From Chthonomonadales bacterium (GTDB lineage: Bacteria > Armatimonadota > Chthonomonadetes > Chthonomonadales > CAJBBX01), in contig JABWBA010000020.1 in NCBI GenBank assembly GCA_013360745.1, positions 1-46,097 on the forward strand: DNA of 46,097 bases, read 5' to 3'. Below, one piece after another: positions 34,569 to 42,775 of this stretch; the stretch's first letter is position 1; every line of letters starts with the position of its first letter. Made by a program: the position numbers and the translations under genes. Under the pieces are notes generated by a model. It was not told where the DNA came from. It saw only the letters and a program-made list of their open reading frames with translations, and ran no database searches.

Positions 34569-35897
34569 TTAGAACTCGACGCTCTTGTACTGGGGCAGAT
34601 AGTCGCGGCTGGCGGCGAACATCTCCCTGACCATGTTCCGGATCTCCTCCAGCGAGAGAACCGCCGAGGTCAACGGATCGTAGCAGATCGAGTGGAAAGC
34701 CGGTCGCGGATCGCCGGTCAGCGCCGATTCGACGGCGAGCTCCTCATTGTGAGCGCTGATGGAACAGAGCGCCGCGCACTGGGCGGGCATCCTGCCCACG
34801 TGCATCGGATCGAGACCCCGCTTGCTGGCCAGAATCGGCACCTCGACGCAGCAGCCGTCCGGCAGATTGTCGATCAGCCCGTGGTTCCGGACGTTGCCGT
34901 TGAACTCGAAGAGCGTCCCATCGCCCCGGGTCGCGTTGATGATGTACGCGGCGTACTCATGGCCCCGGTTCAGGTCGATGGGCTCTTCTCGGGCAAGCCA
35001 CTCCTTCGTCTCATCCCTCCAGGTATCTTCGCGCCGGAGGTACTCGTCGAGGATGTAGGCGTACTTTCCCGGGTTCCAACCCGTGCCGTGGGTACAGTAC
35101 TTCTCAATGAGGTCTGGGCGTTTGCGGAACCAGGCCACGTACTCGGAGTTGTGCCCGCTCGATTCGGTGACGTAGTAGCCAAGATGCTTGAACATCTCGT
35201 TTCGGACGATCTCCGACTGGTAGATGTCCGGCTTCTCCACTGCCTCGCGGATCAGCGGATAGGCGTCCTTTCCGTTCCATTTGAAGTCGATGTAGAACGC
35301 CTGATGGTTGATGCCTGCGCAGAGATAGGTGATCTCCTCCATCGGGGCGCCGATCCAGTGAGCCAGCATCCCGGCCGTCCCCTGCACGCTGTGGCACAGG
35401 CCGCTGAGCTGGATCGACGAGACGCCCTGCATGGCCCTGCAGAGCATGGCCATCGGGTTGGTGTAGTTCAGCAGGATTGCGTCGGGGCAGACGGCCTCCA
35501 TATCCCGGCAGATGTCCACCATGACCGGGATCGTCCGGAGGGCGCGGAACACACCGGCTGGCCCCCGGGTGTCGCCGACGTTGATGTCGACGCCGTACTT
35601 CTTCGGGATCTCGATGTCGTGGCGCCAGACGCTGGTCGGGGCCGCCAGGATCGTGCAGAGAACGGCGTCCGCCCCTTCCAGGGCCTTTTTGCGATCGAGA
35701 GTCGCCTCGACCCGGGCCGGATAGCCGCCGGCGTCGACGATCCGCTGGACCGCTGTGCGAGCGAACTCGAGCCGTTCCGGGTCGATATCCATGAGGCTGA
35801 GCGTCGAATCAGCCAGGGCCGGGAAGGTGAGGACATCCCGCACGAGGCCGCGAGTGAAGCCGAGACTGCCGGCTCCGATGAAGGTGATCTTGGGCAT
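34569..35897 (-). CDS. GH4-family glycosidase (alpha-galactosidase/MelA-like)
   Basis: This 442-aa enzyme cleaves glycosides by an NAD+- and Mn2+-dependent redox mechanism (known for family GH4). Visible parts are the NAD fold [12 protein letters not shown] (residues 3-14), DTRGPAG near 110, NYTNPMAM near 144, and the metal ligands in LCHSVQG (Cys168) and AGINHQAFY (His198). It matches the alpha-galactosidase/alpha-glucosidase branch more than the phospho-glycosidases, but specificity needs testing. ATG 35897 is chosen over an earlier start at 35921 because [10 protein letters not shown] is the usual opening. AGGAG lies upstream. Confidence 0.9.
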   Translation of the reverse strand: MPKITFIGAGSLGFTRGLVRDVLTFPALADSTLSLMDIDPERLEFARTAVQRIVDAGGYPARVEATLDRKKALEGADAVLCTILAAPTSVWRHDIEIPKKYGVDINVGDTRGPAGVFRALRTIPVMVDICRDMEAVCPDAILLNYTNPMAMLCRAMQGVSSIQLSGLCHSVQGTAGMLAHWIGAPMEEITYLCAGINHQAFYIDFKWNGKDAYPLIREAVEKPDIYQSEIVRNEMFKHLGYYVTESSGHNSEYVAWFRKRPDLIEKYCTHGTGWNPGKYAYILDEYLRREDTWRDETKEWLAREEPIDLNRGHEYAAYIINATRGDGTLFEFNGNVRNHGLIDNLPDGCCVEVPILASKRGLDPMHVGRMPAQCAALCSISAHNEELAVESALTGDPRPAFHSICYDPLTSAVLSLEEIRNMVREMFAASRDYLPQYKSVEF

Positions 35898-36222
35898 GGA
35901 ATAGTGTCTCCTGACGCGCATGGGAACCGGAACGCTCCGGCGCCCTCATGCCGTCAACCTTCGGCGCCCTCCCCTCCCCTTCCTCCCCCGGTCTCCGCGA
36001 ACAGCGCCGCAATCCCGGACGCGGCAGCCGTCTCCATGCCGATTGAAGGCAGGAGCGGCAGCAGTGCGCGGGTCCTGTCGGTGTCAGCGCCCACGTATAC
36101 GGATATCCCTGCTAATCGATACCCGTCGGGCCCGACGCGTCAGGGCAACGCCGGTTTCGGATGCACGGTATACCCTCCGGTCGGCGCCCGATCCGTGTCC
36201 CGCAGGGAGGTAGAATCCTTCC
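35898..36222. other. Gap between divergent GH4 and deaminase-like genes
   Basis: This 325-bp stretch contains an open, coding-like minus frame at about 35954-36139 (see finding) and possible promoters for both flanking genes, none strong. I do not call a functional gene. Confidence 0.4.
35954..36139 (-). pseudogene. Coding-like fragment, possibly a gene remnant
   Basis: An open minus frame of about 61 codons reads with many Ala, Gly and Leu (VYVGADTDRTRALLPLL, then IGMETAAASGIAALF). It ends at a stop at 35954. The frame is closed by a stop at 36142 upstream, but shifting one frame there continues into sequence overlapping the next gene. It could be the end of a decayed gene or a chance frame. 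Confidence 0.25.
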
Positions 36223-37245
36223 ATGTCCCTCCATGCGGAGCTGCACCGGCACCTGGGCGGCGCGGTCGTCCCCCGGGTGTTCTGGAGATACCTCCACCGC
36301 TCATGCCACCCGCTCGCAGAGGCGTACCCGGAATACGAAGGCTTCGAGGCGTTCATCACCCGTCCCCGCGCCAGCCTGGAGGAGTACCTCGAACTCCATT
36401 CCCTGGTCGAAGTGGTCCAGCGACCCGACACCCTCGCCTACTTCGTCTCCAAGCTCGTGCGCGGCGCGTTCGTCTTCGAAAGTGTCGTCTATATGGAGCT
36501 CCGCCACACGCCCTTCCTCCGAACGGACCCGACCGAGCCGATGGCCCGGCGCATCGACGCCATGCGGCCCATCGTAGATACCATCGCCGCCGCAGGCGAT
36601 CAGCCGGAATACCCGCTGGTCTTCTCCCAGATCCTCTGTATGCACAGCCGACTGCCGTTCGAGGTGAACAGGGCGATTGTGGACCTTGCGGCCTCCATGC
36701 CCCGCGCAGTCTGCGGGATCGACCTGGCCGGCCCGGATCATCTCTACGCCGAACGTCTCGAGGAGTTCATCTCGCTGTTTCGCCATGCGCAGGAGCTCGG
36801 CTTGAAGACGACCGGCCACCTGTATGAGACCCCGCAGGGCTGCTATGCCGAGCTCCTGCCGTACCTCGATCGGATCGGACACGGGATCCAGATACCCCTC
36901 CTCTATCCGGAGCTGCTGCCCGCCATAGCCGAGCGACGACAGTGCCTGGAGATCTGCCCGACGACCTACCTGAAGACCGGCACGCTGGCCTCTCTCGAGC
37001 CGCTCCGATCGGTCTTCGATCGCTGCGAACGGGCCGGGGTCGACATCGTCCTGTGCACGGACAACGCGGGATTGCACAACGTCCGCCTGCCGTTCGAGTT
37101 TGAGAACCTGCTGACGCTCGATATCATCGACTTCCGGCAGCTCCAGGCCTGTCAGGATGCGGCCTTCCGACACGCTTTCGCGTGGCCCTATCGCCAACCT
37201 GCCAGACACCTGCTCCGAGAACGCGCCGGAACCGGAGGCGGATGA
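36223..37245 (+). CDS. Adenosine deaminase-like amidohydrolase
   Basis: This 340-aa TIM-barrel metal hydrolase has the ADA-type zinc ligands: H8 and H10 (ELHRHLGG), H199 (TGHLYE) and D280 (CTDN). The catalytic Glu202 and H220 (IGHG) are also present. In classical ADA the last motif is TDDP; here it is TDNA, so the second Asp, which contacts the nucleoside, is Asn281. HAGE is HLYE. These changes point to a different nucleoside or a non-nucleoside substrate. The ATG at 36223 is preceded by GGGAGG at 12 nt. Confidence 0.78.
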   Translation: MSLHAELHRHLGGAVVPRVFWRYLHRSCHPLAEAYPEYEGFEAFITRPRASLEEYLELHSLVEVVQRPDTLAYFVSKLVRGAFVFESVVYMELRHTPFLRTDPTEPMARRIDAMRPIVDTIAAAGDQPEYPLVFSQILCMHSRLPFEVNRAIVDLAASMPRAVCGIDLAGPDHLYAERLEEFISLFRHAQELGLKTTGHLYETPQGCYAELLPYLDRIGHGIQIPLLYPELLPAIAERRQCLEICPTTYLKTGTLASLEPLRSVFDRCERAGVDIVLCTDNAGLHNVRLPFEFENLLTLDIIDFRQLQACQDAAFRHAFAWPYRQPARHLLRERAGTGGG

Positions 37246-37258
37246 CCCGGTGATCCGG

Positions 37259-37287
37259 CTGACGCCGGCCTACAGCCGACGTATAGT
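37259..37287 (+). promoter_or_regulatory. Promoter of gnd: CTGACG, 17 bp, TATAGT
   Basis: CTGACG (37259-37264, four of six to TTGACA) and TATAGT (37282-37287, five of six to TATAAT) are 17 bp apart. They sit 22 nt before the start of gnd at 37310, with AAGGAG between. Confidence 0.6.
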
Positions 37288-37309
37288 AAGGAAACGAAGG
37301 AGATAGCCA

Positions 37310-38716
37310 ATGACCACACCGAGCTTCGGACTGACAGGCCTTGCCGTCATGGGCCAGAACCTCGCGCGCAACATCGCACGCAAGGGCATCCCGATTGCCG
37401 TCCATAACCGCACGGTCGAAACGACCCACCGCTTCGTCGAGGAGTTCGGGCACGAGGGGAGCTTCGTACCGTGCGACGATTACGCCGCCCTGGCCGCCGC
37501 CCTTCGTCCTCCCCGGTCGATCATGTTGATGGTCAAGGCCGGACCGCCGGTCGACGCCGTAATCGAGGGGCTGAAGCCCCACCTGAGCCCGGGCGATCTG
37601 CTCATCGACGGCGGCAACTCCTTCTTCAAGGACACCGAGCGGCGAGCCGAGCTCCTCCACGCCGAAGGCTTTCTGTATATCGGCACCGGCGTATCGGGCG
37701 GCGAGGAGGGCGCACTCAACGGACCCGCGATCATGCCGGGCGGCAAGCCTGAAGCGTACCAGCGGGTCGCACCGATCCTCGAGACGATCTCCGCGCATGT
37801 CGATGGCGCGCCCTGCTGCGCCTATATCGGCGCGGGCGGCGCGGGCCATTATGTCAAGATGGTGCACAACGGCATCGAATATGCCGACATGCAGCTCATC
37901 GCCGAAGCCTACGACCTCCTCAAGAACGCCGTCGGATTGGGCAACGACGAGATCGGCGCCGCCTTCACCGCATGGAACGAAGGGGAGCTCAGCTCCTACC
38001 TGATCGAGATCACCTCGCTGATCTTCCGCACCCGCGACCCGGAGACGGGCGGCTATCTCGTCGATTCCGTCCTCGACCGGGCCGGTCAAAAAGGCACCGG
38101 CAAATGGACCTCGGACTCGGCCCTGGAGCTGGGCGTCCCTGCCACAGCGATCACGGAGGCCGTCTTCGCTCGATACCTCTCCGCCCTGAAATCGGCCCGG
38201 GTCGAGGCATCCAGGAGTCTGGTCGGCCCGGCCTCACCGTGGGGCGGGAGTACAACCGACTGGGTAGACGCGGTGCGCGACGCCCTCTACGCGAGCAAAG
38301 TCGTCGCCTACGCTCAGGGTTTCGAACTCATGAAGGTCGCCGATACCGAGTACGGTTGGCGGCTCAACCCCGGCGACCTCGCGAAGATCTGGCGGGGAGG
38401 GTGCATCATCCGCGCGCGCTTCCTCAATCGGATCATGCAGGCCTACGCCGACAAACCCGACCTGCCCAACCTGCTCCTCGCGCCCTACTTCCGGGAGATC
38501 ATCACCCACACCCAGGCGAACTGGCGGCGGGTCGTATCCGCTGCCGTGCAGGCCGGGGTTCCCGTACCGGCCTTCTCAGCCGCCCTTGCGTACTACGACG
38601 GCTACCGAAGGGACCGGCTTCCCGCCAATCTCATTCAGGCACAACGGGACCATTTCGGCGCGCACACCTACGAACGAGTCGATCGAGAAGGCGTCTTCCA
38701 TTCGGCCTGGGGATAG
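37310..38716 (+). CDS. gnd: 6-phosphogluconate dehydrogenase (decarboxylating)
   Basis: This 468-aa enzyme converts 6-phosphogluconate plus NADP+ to ribulose 5-phosphate, CO2 and NADPH in the oxidative pentose-phosphate pathway. Full family length is kept. GLTGLAVMGQNLARNIARKG (residues 7-26) is the nucleotide fold. DGGNSFFKDTERR, GVSGGEEGALNGP and HYVKMVHNGIEYADMQ are the substrate-binding and catalytic segments with the conserved Lys and Glu/Asn. The C-terminal segment YYDGYRRDRLPANLIQAQRD is typical of the dimer tail. It has its own promoter and ribosome site. Confidence 0.95.
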   Translation: MTTPSFGLTGLAVMGQNLARNIARKGIPIAVHNRTVETTHRFVEEFGHEGSFVPCDDYAALAAALRPPRSIMLMVKAGPPVDAVIEGLKPHLSPGDLLIDGGNSFFKDTERRAELLHAEGFLYIGTGVSGGEEGALNGPAIMPGGKPEAYQRVAPILETISAHVDGAPCCAYIGAGGAGHYVKMVHNGIEYADMQLIAEAYDLLKNAVGLGNDEIGAAFTAWNEGELSSYLIEITSLIFRTRDPETGGYLVDSVLDRAGQKGTGKWTSDSALELGVPATAITEAVFARYLSALKSARVEASRSLVGPASPWGGSTTDWVDAVRDALYASKVVAYAQGFELMKVADTEYGWRLNPGDLAKIWRGGCIIRARFLNRIMQAYADKPDLPNLLLAPYFREIITHTQANWRRVVSAAVQAGVPVPAFSAALAYYDGYRRDRLPANLIQAQRDHFGAHTYERVDREGVFHSAWG

Positions 38717-38722
38717 GGGGAG

Positions 38723-38774
38723 AGAGCTGAGGGCTGAGAGCTGAGGGCTGAGAGCTGAGGGCTGAGAGCTGAGG
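38723..38774. repeat. 14-bp tandem repeat AGAGCTGAGGGCTG, 3.7 copies
   Basis: Copies lie at 38723-38736, 38737-38750, 38751-38764 and 38765-38774 (partial). The copies are exact. The repeat starts 7 nt after the gnd stop. On the other strand it encodes Ser-Ala-Leu-Ser-Pro-Gln type peptides, which appear as spurious proteins in annotations of several phyla (from memory). Confidence 0.9.
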
Positions 38775-38847
38775 GGCGACTGATCATTCGCCCGCAGAAC
38801 CGTTCGACAGGCCGCAAGGTCGTGTCCGCGTCCAATACGCCCGTTAC

Positions 38848-38872
38848 GTAGGGGCAGGCCCTGTGCCTGTCC
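38848..38872. repeat. Palindromic element GTAGGGGCAGGCC... (first)
   Basis: This stretch reads GTAGGGGCAGGCCCTGTG then CCTGTCC. It folds into a hairpin of about 8 bp with one G-T pair and starts with the 8-mer GTAGGGGC, which is shared with the second element at 38897. Such 'GTAGGGGC' elements are widespread intergenic repeats in some bacterial phyla (from memory). Confidence 0.75.
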
Positions 38873-38896
38873 GAAGCGCACGGGAGAGGTAGCGGT

Positions 38897-38921
38897 GTAG
38901 GGGCGGGTTAGAAACCTGCCC
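38897..38921. repeat. Palindromic element GTAGGGGCGGGTT... (second)
   Basis: This stretch reads GTAGGGGCGGGTTAGAAACC then TGCCC and folds as GGGCGGGTT / AACCTGCCC with a 3-nt loop and one G-T pair. It is 25 nt long, like the element at 38848, and shares the first 8 nt. Confidence 0.75.
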
Positions 38922-38969
38922 GAACGGTCGGGAGTGGTCACGTACGGACGCGGAGCGCGGTTTCTCGCG

Positions 38970-38998
38970 TTGACACGCCTATCGCGAACTGTTATACT
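38970..38998 (+). promoter_or_regulatory. Consensus-class promoter TTGACA, 17 bp, TATACT for the five-gene unit
   Basis: TTGACA (38970-38975) is a perfect -35, and TATACT (38993-38998) is one base off the -10 consensus, with a 17-bp spacer. It is the best promoter in the window and directs transcription into the gene starting at 39051. No operator-like palindrome is seen near it, so constitutive expression is likely. Confidence 0.85.
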
Positions 38999-39050
38999 GG
39001 CCTGATATCTTGTTATGCACGCCGCAACACTGAGTAGGAGGCAACACACC

Positions 39051-39884
39051 TTGACCAATCCCGACGAAGAGATCACCGGTACGCTCGCCTTATTTACCGA
39101 GGAAGATGAAGCGCGCCGAACCGGCAGCAACAGTACGATGGAACAGGCCTTTACTGAGGTCGATGCCGCGATTGCCGGGCTGATCAAGGAGGCTAACCGA
39201 TATCTCTCTGCGCTTAAGTCGCTGCAGACGGAGAACTCCGCCGGGAATGTCGTTGGCATCGCCAAAGCGGCGGAGCAGGCCGGACGCTTGCGTGATGAAC
39301 TCCAGCATCCAGCGCAGGTGAAGATCGTAGAGGCTCCCGAGGCTGTCGCATGGTTGGCTTCCGACGCGTGGAGGCGCGAGATCGGAGATGCGCTCCGCGC
39401 GCATGGATTGGCGGTGATCGAAGACTCCAGCGGAGCGCTTCTCTGTCCGCCAGTCGCGCTGGTTGCGCATCCCAATAAAACGGCGATCATGGTCGGGCGT
39501 AGCCTGGTGCGAACAATCCGACCCGATCCGCTCGCACTGAAGATCAAGCCCCTCCGGGATCGTGACGCCGGTGCGAAAACGCCCGAGTTCCTCGATAAGC
39601 TGCACGAGGCGACGCTTCAGATCGCAGGCGCAACGGACCGGAGGGCGACGTTCCGCAGGATCTACGCGCAGTTCTGTATTGCACCCGGATGGAAGAAGGA
39701 CAACTCAGAGCTTGAGTTCGGTCAGCAGATCTATGCCCTCCGGGAGTCTGGCATTCAGACTACGAAAGACGGCACGCGATACCAGATCCAGGAACCGAGC
39801 GGAAAAGTCAAACGATCCGACATCTTCATTGTCTACGGCGCCGACGGTCGAGAGCATGAATTCTACGCCATTCGGTTCTTCTGA
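39051..39884 (+). CDS. Unknown protein, first gene of candidate defence operon
   Basis: This 277-aa protein has no recognised family. The TTG at 39051 is chosen because AGGAGG lies 9 nt upstream; the in-frame ATG at 39015 would sit only about 10 nt after the predicted transcript start. Residues 30-90 are helical and could form a coiled coil (AAIAGLIKEANRYLSALKSL). The centre has a possible winged-helix pattern (WRREIGDALRAHGLAVIED) and the later part is rich in basic residues. It is not a nuclease or methyltransferase by any motif I can see. It may act as adaptor or DNA-contact subunit to the ATPase pair that follows (inference). The stop is followed at once by the ribosome site of the next gene. 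Confidence 0.75.
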   Translation: MTNPDEEITGTLALFTEEDEARRTGSNSTMEQAFTEVDAAIAGLIKEANRYLSALKSLQTENSAGNVVGIAKAAEQAGRLRDELQHPAQVKIVEAPEAVAWLASDAWRREIGDALRAHGLAVIEDSSGALLCPPVALVAHPNKTAIMVGRSLVRTIRPDPLALKIKPLRDRDAGAKTPEFLDKLHEATLQIAGATDRRATFRRIYAQFCIAPGWKKDNSELEFGQQIYALRESGIQTTKDGTRYQIQEPSGKVKRSDIFIVYGADGREHEFYAIRFF

Positions 39885-39896
39885 GGAGGCTGTCCC

Positions 39897-41006
39897 ATGT
39901 ACGATGATCGCCCAACGCCGCAGCTGACGGCAGACGTCTGGCTGCGCGGATTCGCCGACCGCTACCTACGGGACTACGTCCCGTCCGGCGGTTCGGTGAT
40001 CCGTTTTGTCTCAGGGACAGATCCAGCGCTGGCGCTAGTGCAGTCCGGGCTGCAAAGCCTGGCGGCTGAAGGGAACTACCACTACTGTCTGCTCGACGCG
40101 AACAGACGTACAGCTGAAGATAAGCCGCCGAACCTCCATAGCATCGAACGATTCTATGCAGCCGTCACCGAGCATGTGGACTGGCTGGAGTGGGCCGAGG
40201 AACAGGCGCGCAAGGCGCTGAGCGAACTGGGATTAGACCTCCCCGACGGCGTGGACCTCGGCGATCTGGAGGCCATCGCCGAAGCCAATCGAACAGACCC
40301 CAAACATATCACGAATCGAGTTGAGTGGGCGATGCGGGATGAGCGAAGGGATCGTTCCACAACGATCGAATACCACAGCGCGACCACCAACCTATGGGTG
40401 GACTGGCTGCTGCCGGACAAAGCCATTCCCGGGCGCAGGAAGGTGCTCTCCGCGTGGCTTTCGGGAGAAACACCGCCCACCGGCGGGGCGAGCGTCCTGA
40501 AGAGGTACCAGATCTACGGAAAGATCGGCCCCGCGAACGGACGACACTTCCTTGCCTCCTTCTGCGAATGGCTGCGACAGGTCGGCCGATCGGGTCTCCT
40601 GGTGACGCTCGATTTCCGGGCGTACGAGCGATCCGGCAGGCGCAGATCACCGAGTGAGACCGCACTTGCCTCCTTGAGGAGCGCCCACAAGAATGGCGCG
40701 GATTTCGACGAGTTGTACCGGCTTCTGGAACTTGCCAAGTCGGACGATGGCGGCTTGGGATACGGGAAGCGTCCTTATGAGCAGATGCTGTCACTCCTCC
40801 GACGATTCATCGATGAGATCGATCGCTTTCGGTCCTTTGCACTGGTCGTCCTGATGTCGCCGCAGTACTTCGCTCCGAATGATCCTCACGAGCGTAGATA
40901 CACCGACTACAGCGCTCTCAGCACGAGGATCGGGGACGAAGTGAGCGATCGACACCGGGCCAACCCGGATGCAGCGCTCGTCCGGCTCGGGGAGGTGGAG
41001 CGATGA
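39897..41006 (+). CDS. BrxD/DUF2791-like protein without P-loop (predicted pseudo-ATPase)
   Basis: This 369-aa protein lies between the unknown first gene and the ATPase, whose start it overlaps by 4 nt (ATGA). Its layout mirrors that gene. Where the ATPase has APFGQGKTHLL, this one reads FVSGTDPALALVQSGL, so Walker A is missing. Where the ATPase has VVFFDE, this one reads LLVTLDFRAYE, keeping one Asp but losing the following Glu. I infer a paralogue that has lost ATP hydrolysis and serves as a scaffold. GAGGAGG precedes the ATG at 39897. Support rests on pattern similarity, not on an alignment score. Confidence 0.65.
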   Translation: MYDDRPTPQLTADVWLRGFADRYLRDYVPSGGSVIRFVSGTDPALALVQSGLQSLAAEGNYHYCLLDANRRTAEDKPPNLHSIERFYAAVTEHVDWLEWAEEQARKALSELGLDLPDGVDLGDLEAIAEANRTDPKHITNRVEWAMRDERRDRSTTIEYHSATTNLWVDWLLPDKAIPGRRKVLSAWLSGETPPTGGASVLKRYQIYGKIGPANGRHFLASFCEWLRQVGRSGLLVTLDFRAYERSGRRRSPSETALASLRSAHKNGADFDELYRLLELAKSDDGGLGYGKRPYEQMLSLLRRFIDEIDRFRSFALVVLMSPQYFAPNDPHERRYTDYSALSTRIGDEVSDRHRANPDAALVRLGEVER

Positions 41007-42235
41007 CACCCGATGTTCTGGACGCCCGCAAGGCGATCGAAGCTCTCCGCTCCGGTGTCCCCTCCCGTACGGCGCTGAAAGAGCTGGGTTCTACCGATAC
41101 GGACCTGATCGATGTCTTTATGTCGCGGCTCGAATGCGTGAGGAACGCAAAGGGAACGGAGCCGCTTGGATACCAGGCTCCCTTTGGACAGGGCAAGACG
41201 CACCTCCTCATCCAGCTTCGGACTCTGGCCGAAGAGGCCGGATTCGCCACATCCGTTGTCGTTGTGAGTCCAGAGACTCCGCTCGGCAACCCCGTTGCCG
41301 TTCTGGCGGAGATCAGCCGCAACGCCTCTGTCGCGGACAAGCTTGGCAACGCGCTCCGCGAGCTCCTCCCCTCGGCCAGGACGGGTACTGACGAGTGGGC
41401 CTCGCTACGAATCTGGGCCACGGAGGCGGAGATCGTCCAGCGTTTCCAGGCTCTCATGTTTCTCTATGAGGAATACAGCGCCGACACGGAGTTCCAAGCG
41501 AAGATCCTCGAAGACATCCAGGGCAAGCCGATGACACAGGCCGAGATCAACCATGCGCTCAAGGAGATCGATCAGAGGGCTGCCTACAACCTCCGCGGGA
41601 CCCCGCCGTTACGGGCGCTCGCGCCAGAGCGAATCCGTGTGCTGGCCCGATGGTTCCGGGCGTATCGCAGGCACGGCCTGGTCGTGTTCTTTGACGAGCT
41701 GGAACGGCTCGGGAGTTTCTCCCAGAAACAGAGGATGCTGGCGTATGAACAGATCGATTGGTGGACCCGCATTACGCGCGAAGACGGTTCGGCCCTTCTA
41801 CCGGTCTGGTTCACGACCGACGATCTGGCAGCCATCACAGAGAAGGATGAGCGGGGCGTGGCGTCCGAGCTCTTTGGCGGGCTCAGTGATTCCGAGTCGA
41901 AGACCAGCATCGCCGAACGGCAAGCAGCGTCTCCTCGGTGGCGCGGAATACAGGCGCTCAGCAACCTGTCCTTGCTAGAACCTCCTGACGTCCATGCCTT
42001 GCGAGCTCTCCAGACTAGACTCGCTGAACTATATGGGCGTGCCTACAGCATTGAGCGCATCTCCGACCTCGAGATCCAGAGTCAGCCGTCGTCGATTCGG
42101 GAAGAGATTCGTCGGTGGATCGCCTACTGGGATATGGAGCGGCTCTATCCCGGCTATGTCCCGGATATCGCCCTGCATGCCGTCGGGGAGGACAGCACTG
42201 GCGAATGGTCGGGTGACGAGGCAAACGAAGAGTAA
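41003..42235 (+). CDS. BrxD-like (DUF2791-type) P-loop ATPase
   Basis: This 410-aa protein begins with DARKAIEALRSGVPSRTAL, typical of the ATP-binding proteins of BREX and related systems (BrxD). Walker A is APFGQGKT at residues 59-66, Walker B is LVVFFDE at 226-232 (D231, E232), and TTDDL near 275 resembles a sensor 1 position. The C-terminal third is helical. An ATPase of this kind is expected to remodel protein-DNA complexes or sense foreign DNA. GGGGAGG lies upstream of ATG 41003, and it overlaps the preceding gene by 4 nt. Confidence 0.8.
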   Translation: MTPDVLDARKAIEALRSGVPSRTALKELGSTDTDLIDVFMSRLECVRNAKGTEPLGYQAPFGQGKTHLLIQLRTLAEEAGFATSVVVVSPETPLGNPVAVLAEISRNASVADKLGNALRELLPSARTGTDEWASLRIWATEAEIVQRFQALMFLYEEYSADTEFQAKILEDIQGKPMTQAEINHALKEIDQRAAYNLRGTPPLRALAPERIRVLARWFRAYRRHGLVVFFDELERLGSFSQKQRMLAYEQIDWWTRITREDGSALLPVWFTTDDLAAITEKDERGVASELFGGLSDSESKTSIAERQAASPRWRGIQALSNLSLLEPPDVHALRALQTRLAELYGRAYSIERISDLEIQSQPSSIREEIRRWIAYWDMERLYPGYVPDIALHAVGEDSTGEWSGDEANEE

Positions 42236-42259
42236 GGCGGACCCTCATTCCCCAACGAT

Positions 42260-42775
42260 ATGTCAATCCCCTATCGGAAACCTCCAGTTGCCGCTTCGCA
42301 GGCCGCCATCGCTTATCTGAGCGTCCAACGGGCACGGGACGGAGCCTACATCGGCGCCATGCTCGTGACCGATCTGCAGGGGCGCCCGATCGAGTTTCTT
42401 CATAATCGGGTGGAGGCTCCAAGAGGATTCCTCTGGCCTGCAGAGCAGGTGCGAGCCGCGGGCGTTACAGCTCTCTGCCACTCGCTGTTCGACGCTAGCG
42501 CTCGTCAACCCGCCCTATTGCTCGCCGAAGATGAACTAGGATCGGTGGAGTTCTGTCGCGAATCCCTCGGGGCTCTGGTGCCCTTCGCACTGATCCACAC
42601 CGACGATTGGATCTGGGTGGGGCGCCCGCCGGCGCCGGGGGCTGAAGCGCATGGCCTGGCAGAAGCGCTCCGTGCGCGGTCCGACCCGCTGGAACCGTTT
42701 ACCCGAATCCGGGCAGGCTTACGGGAGGTCTACCCGGACGGAAAGTCAGGCCCGCTACATGCCGATACCTCATAG
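42260..42775 (+). CDS. Unknown small protein of candidate defence operon
   Basis: This 171-aa protein is not from a family I can name. An alpha/beta pattern is visible, with YIGAMLVTDLQGRPIEFLHN near residue 30 as the most distinctive segment, and a Trp-rich stretch TDDWIWVGRPPAPG near 114-127. It has no catalytic motif. It begins 24 nt after the ATPase stop without a strong ribosome site and overlaps the helicase gene by 17 nt, which argues for co-production. A substrate-adaptor or DNA-binding role is possible. Confidence 0.65.
   Translation: MSIPYRKPPVAASQAAIAYLSVQRARDGAYIGAMLVTDLQGRPIEFLHNRVEAPRGFLWPAEQVRAAGVTALCHSLFDASARQPALLLAEDELGSVEFCRESLGALVPFALIHTDDWIWVGRPPAPGAEAHGLAEALRARSDPLEPFTRIRAGLREVYPDGKSGPLHADTS

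Larger units (their letters stand above)
38717..39050. other. Repeat-rich non-coding boundary upstream of the five-gene unit
   Basis: This 334-bp stretch holds a 14-bp tandem repeat, two different palindromic elements and, at its right end, the promoter of the five-gene unit. The reverse-strand frames across the repeat read as low-complexity Ser/Leu/Pro peptides and are not real genes. Confidence 0.7.

Noticed and set aside
34557-36827. Plus-strand open frame of 756 codons across GH4 and the deaminase-like gene
   Set aside because: It runs opposite the GH4 gene and out of frame with the deaminase-like gene, both of which have clear motifs.
38576-39547. Minus-strand open frame with Ser-Ala-Leu-Ser-Pro repeats
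   Set aside because: The repeat part is the 14-bp tandem repeat read through, and the rest is opposite gnd and the first cassette gene.
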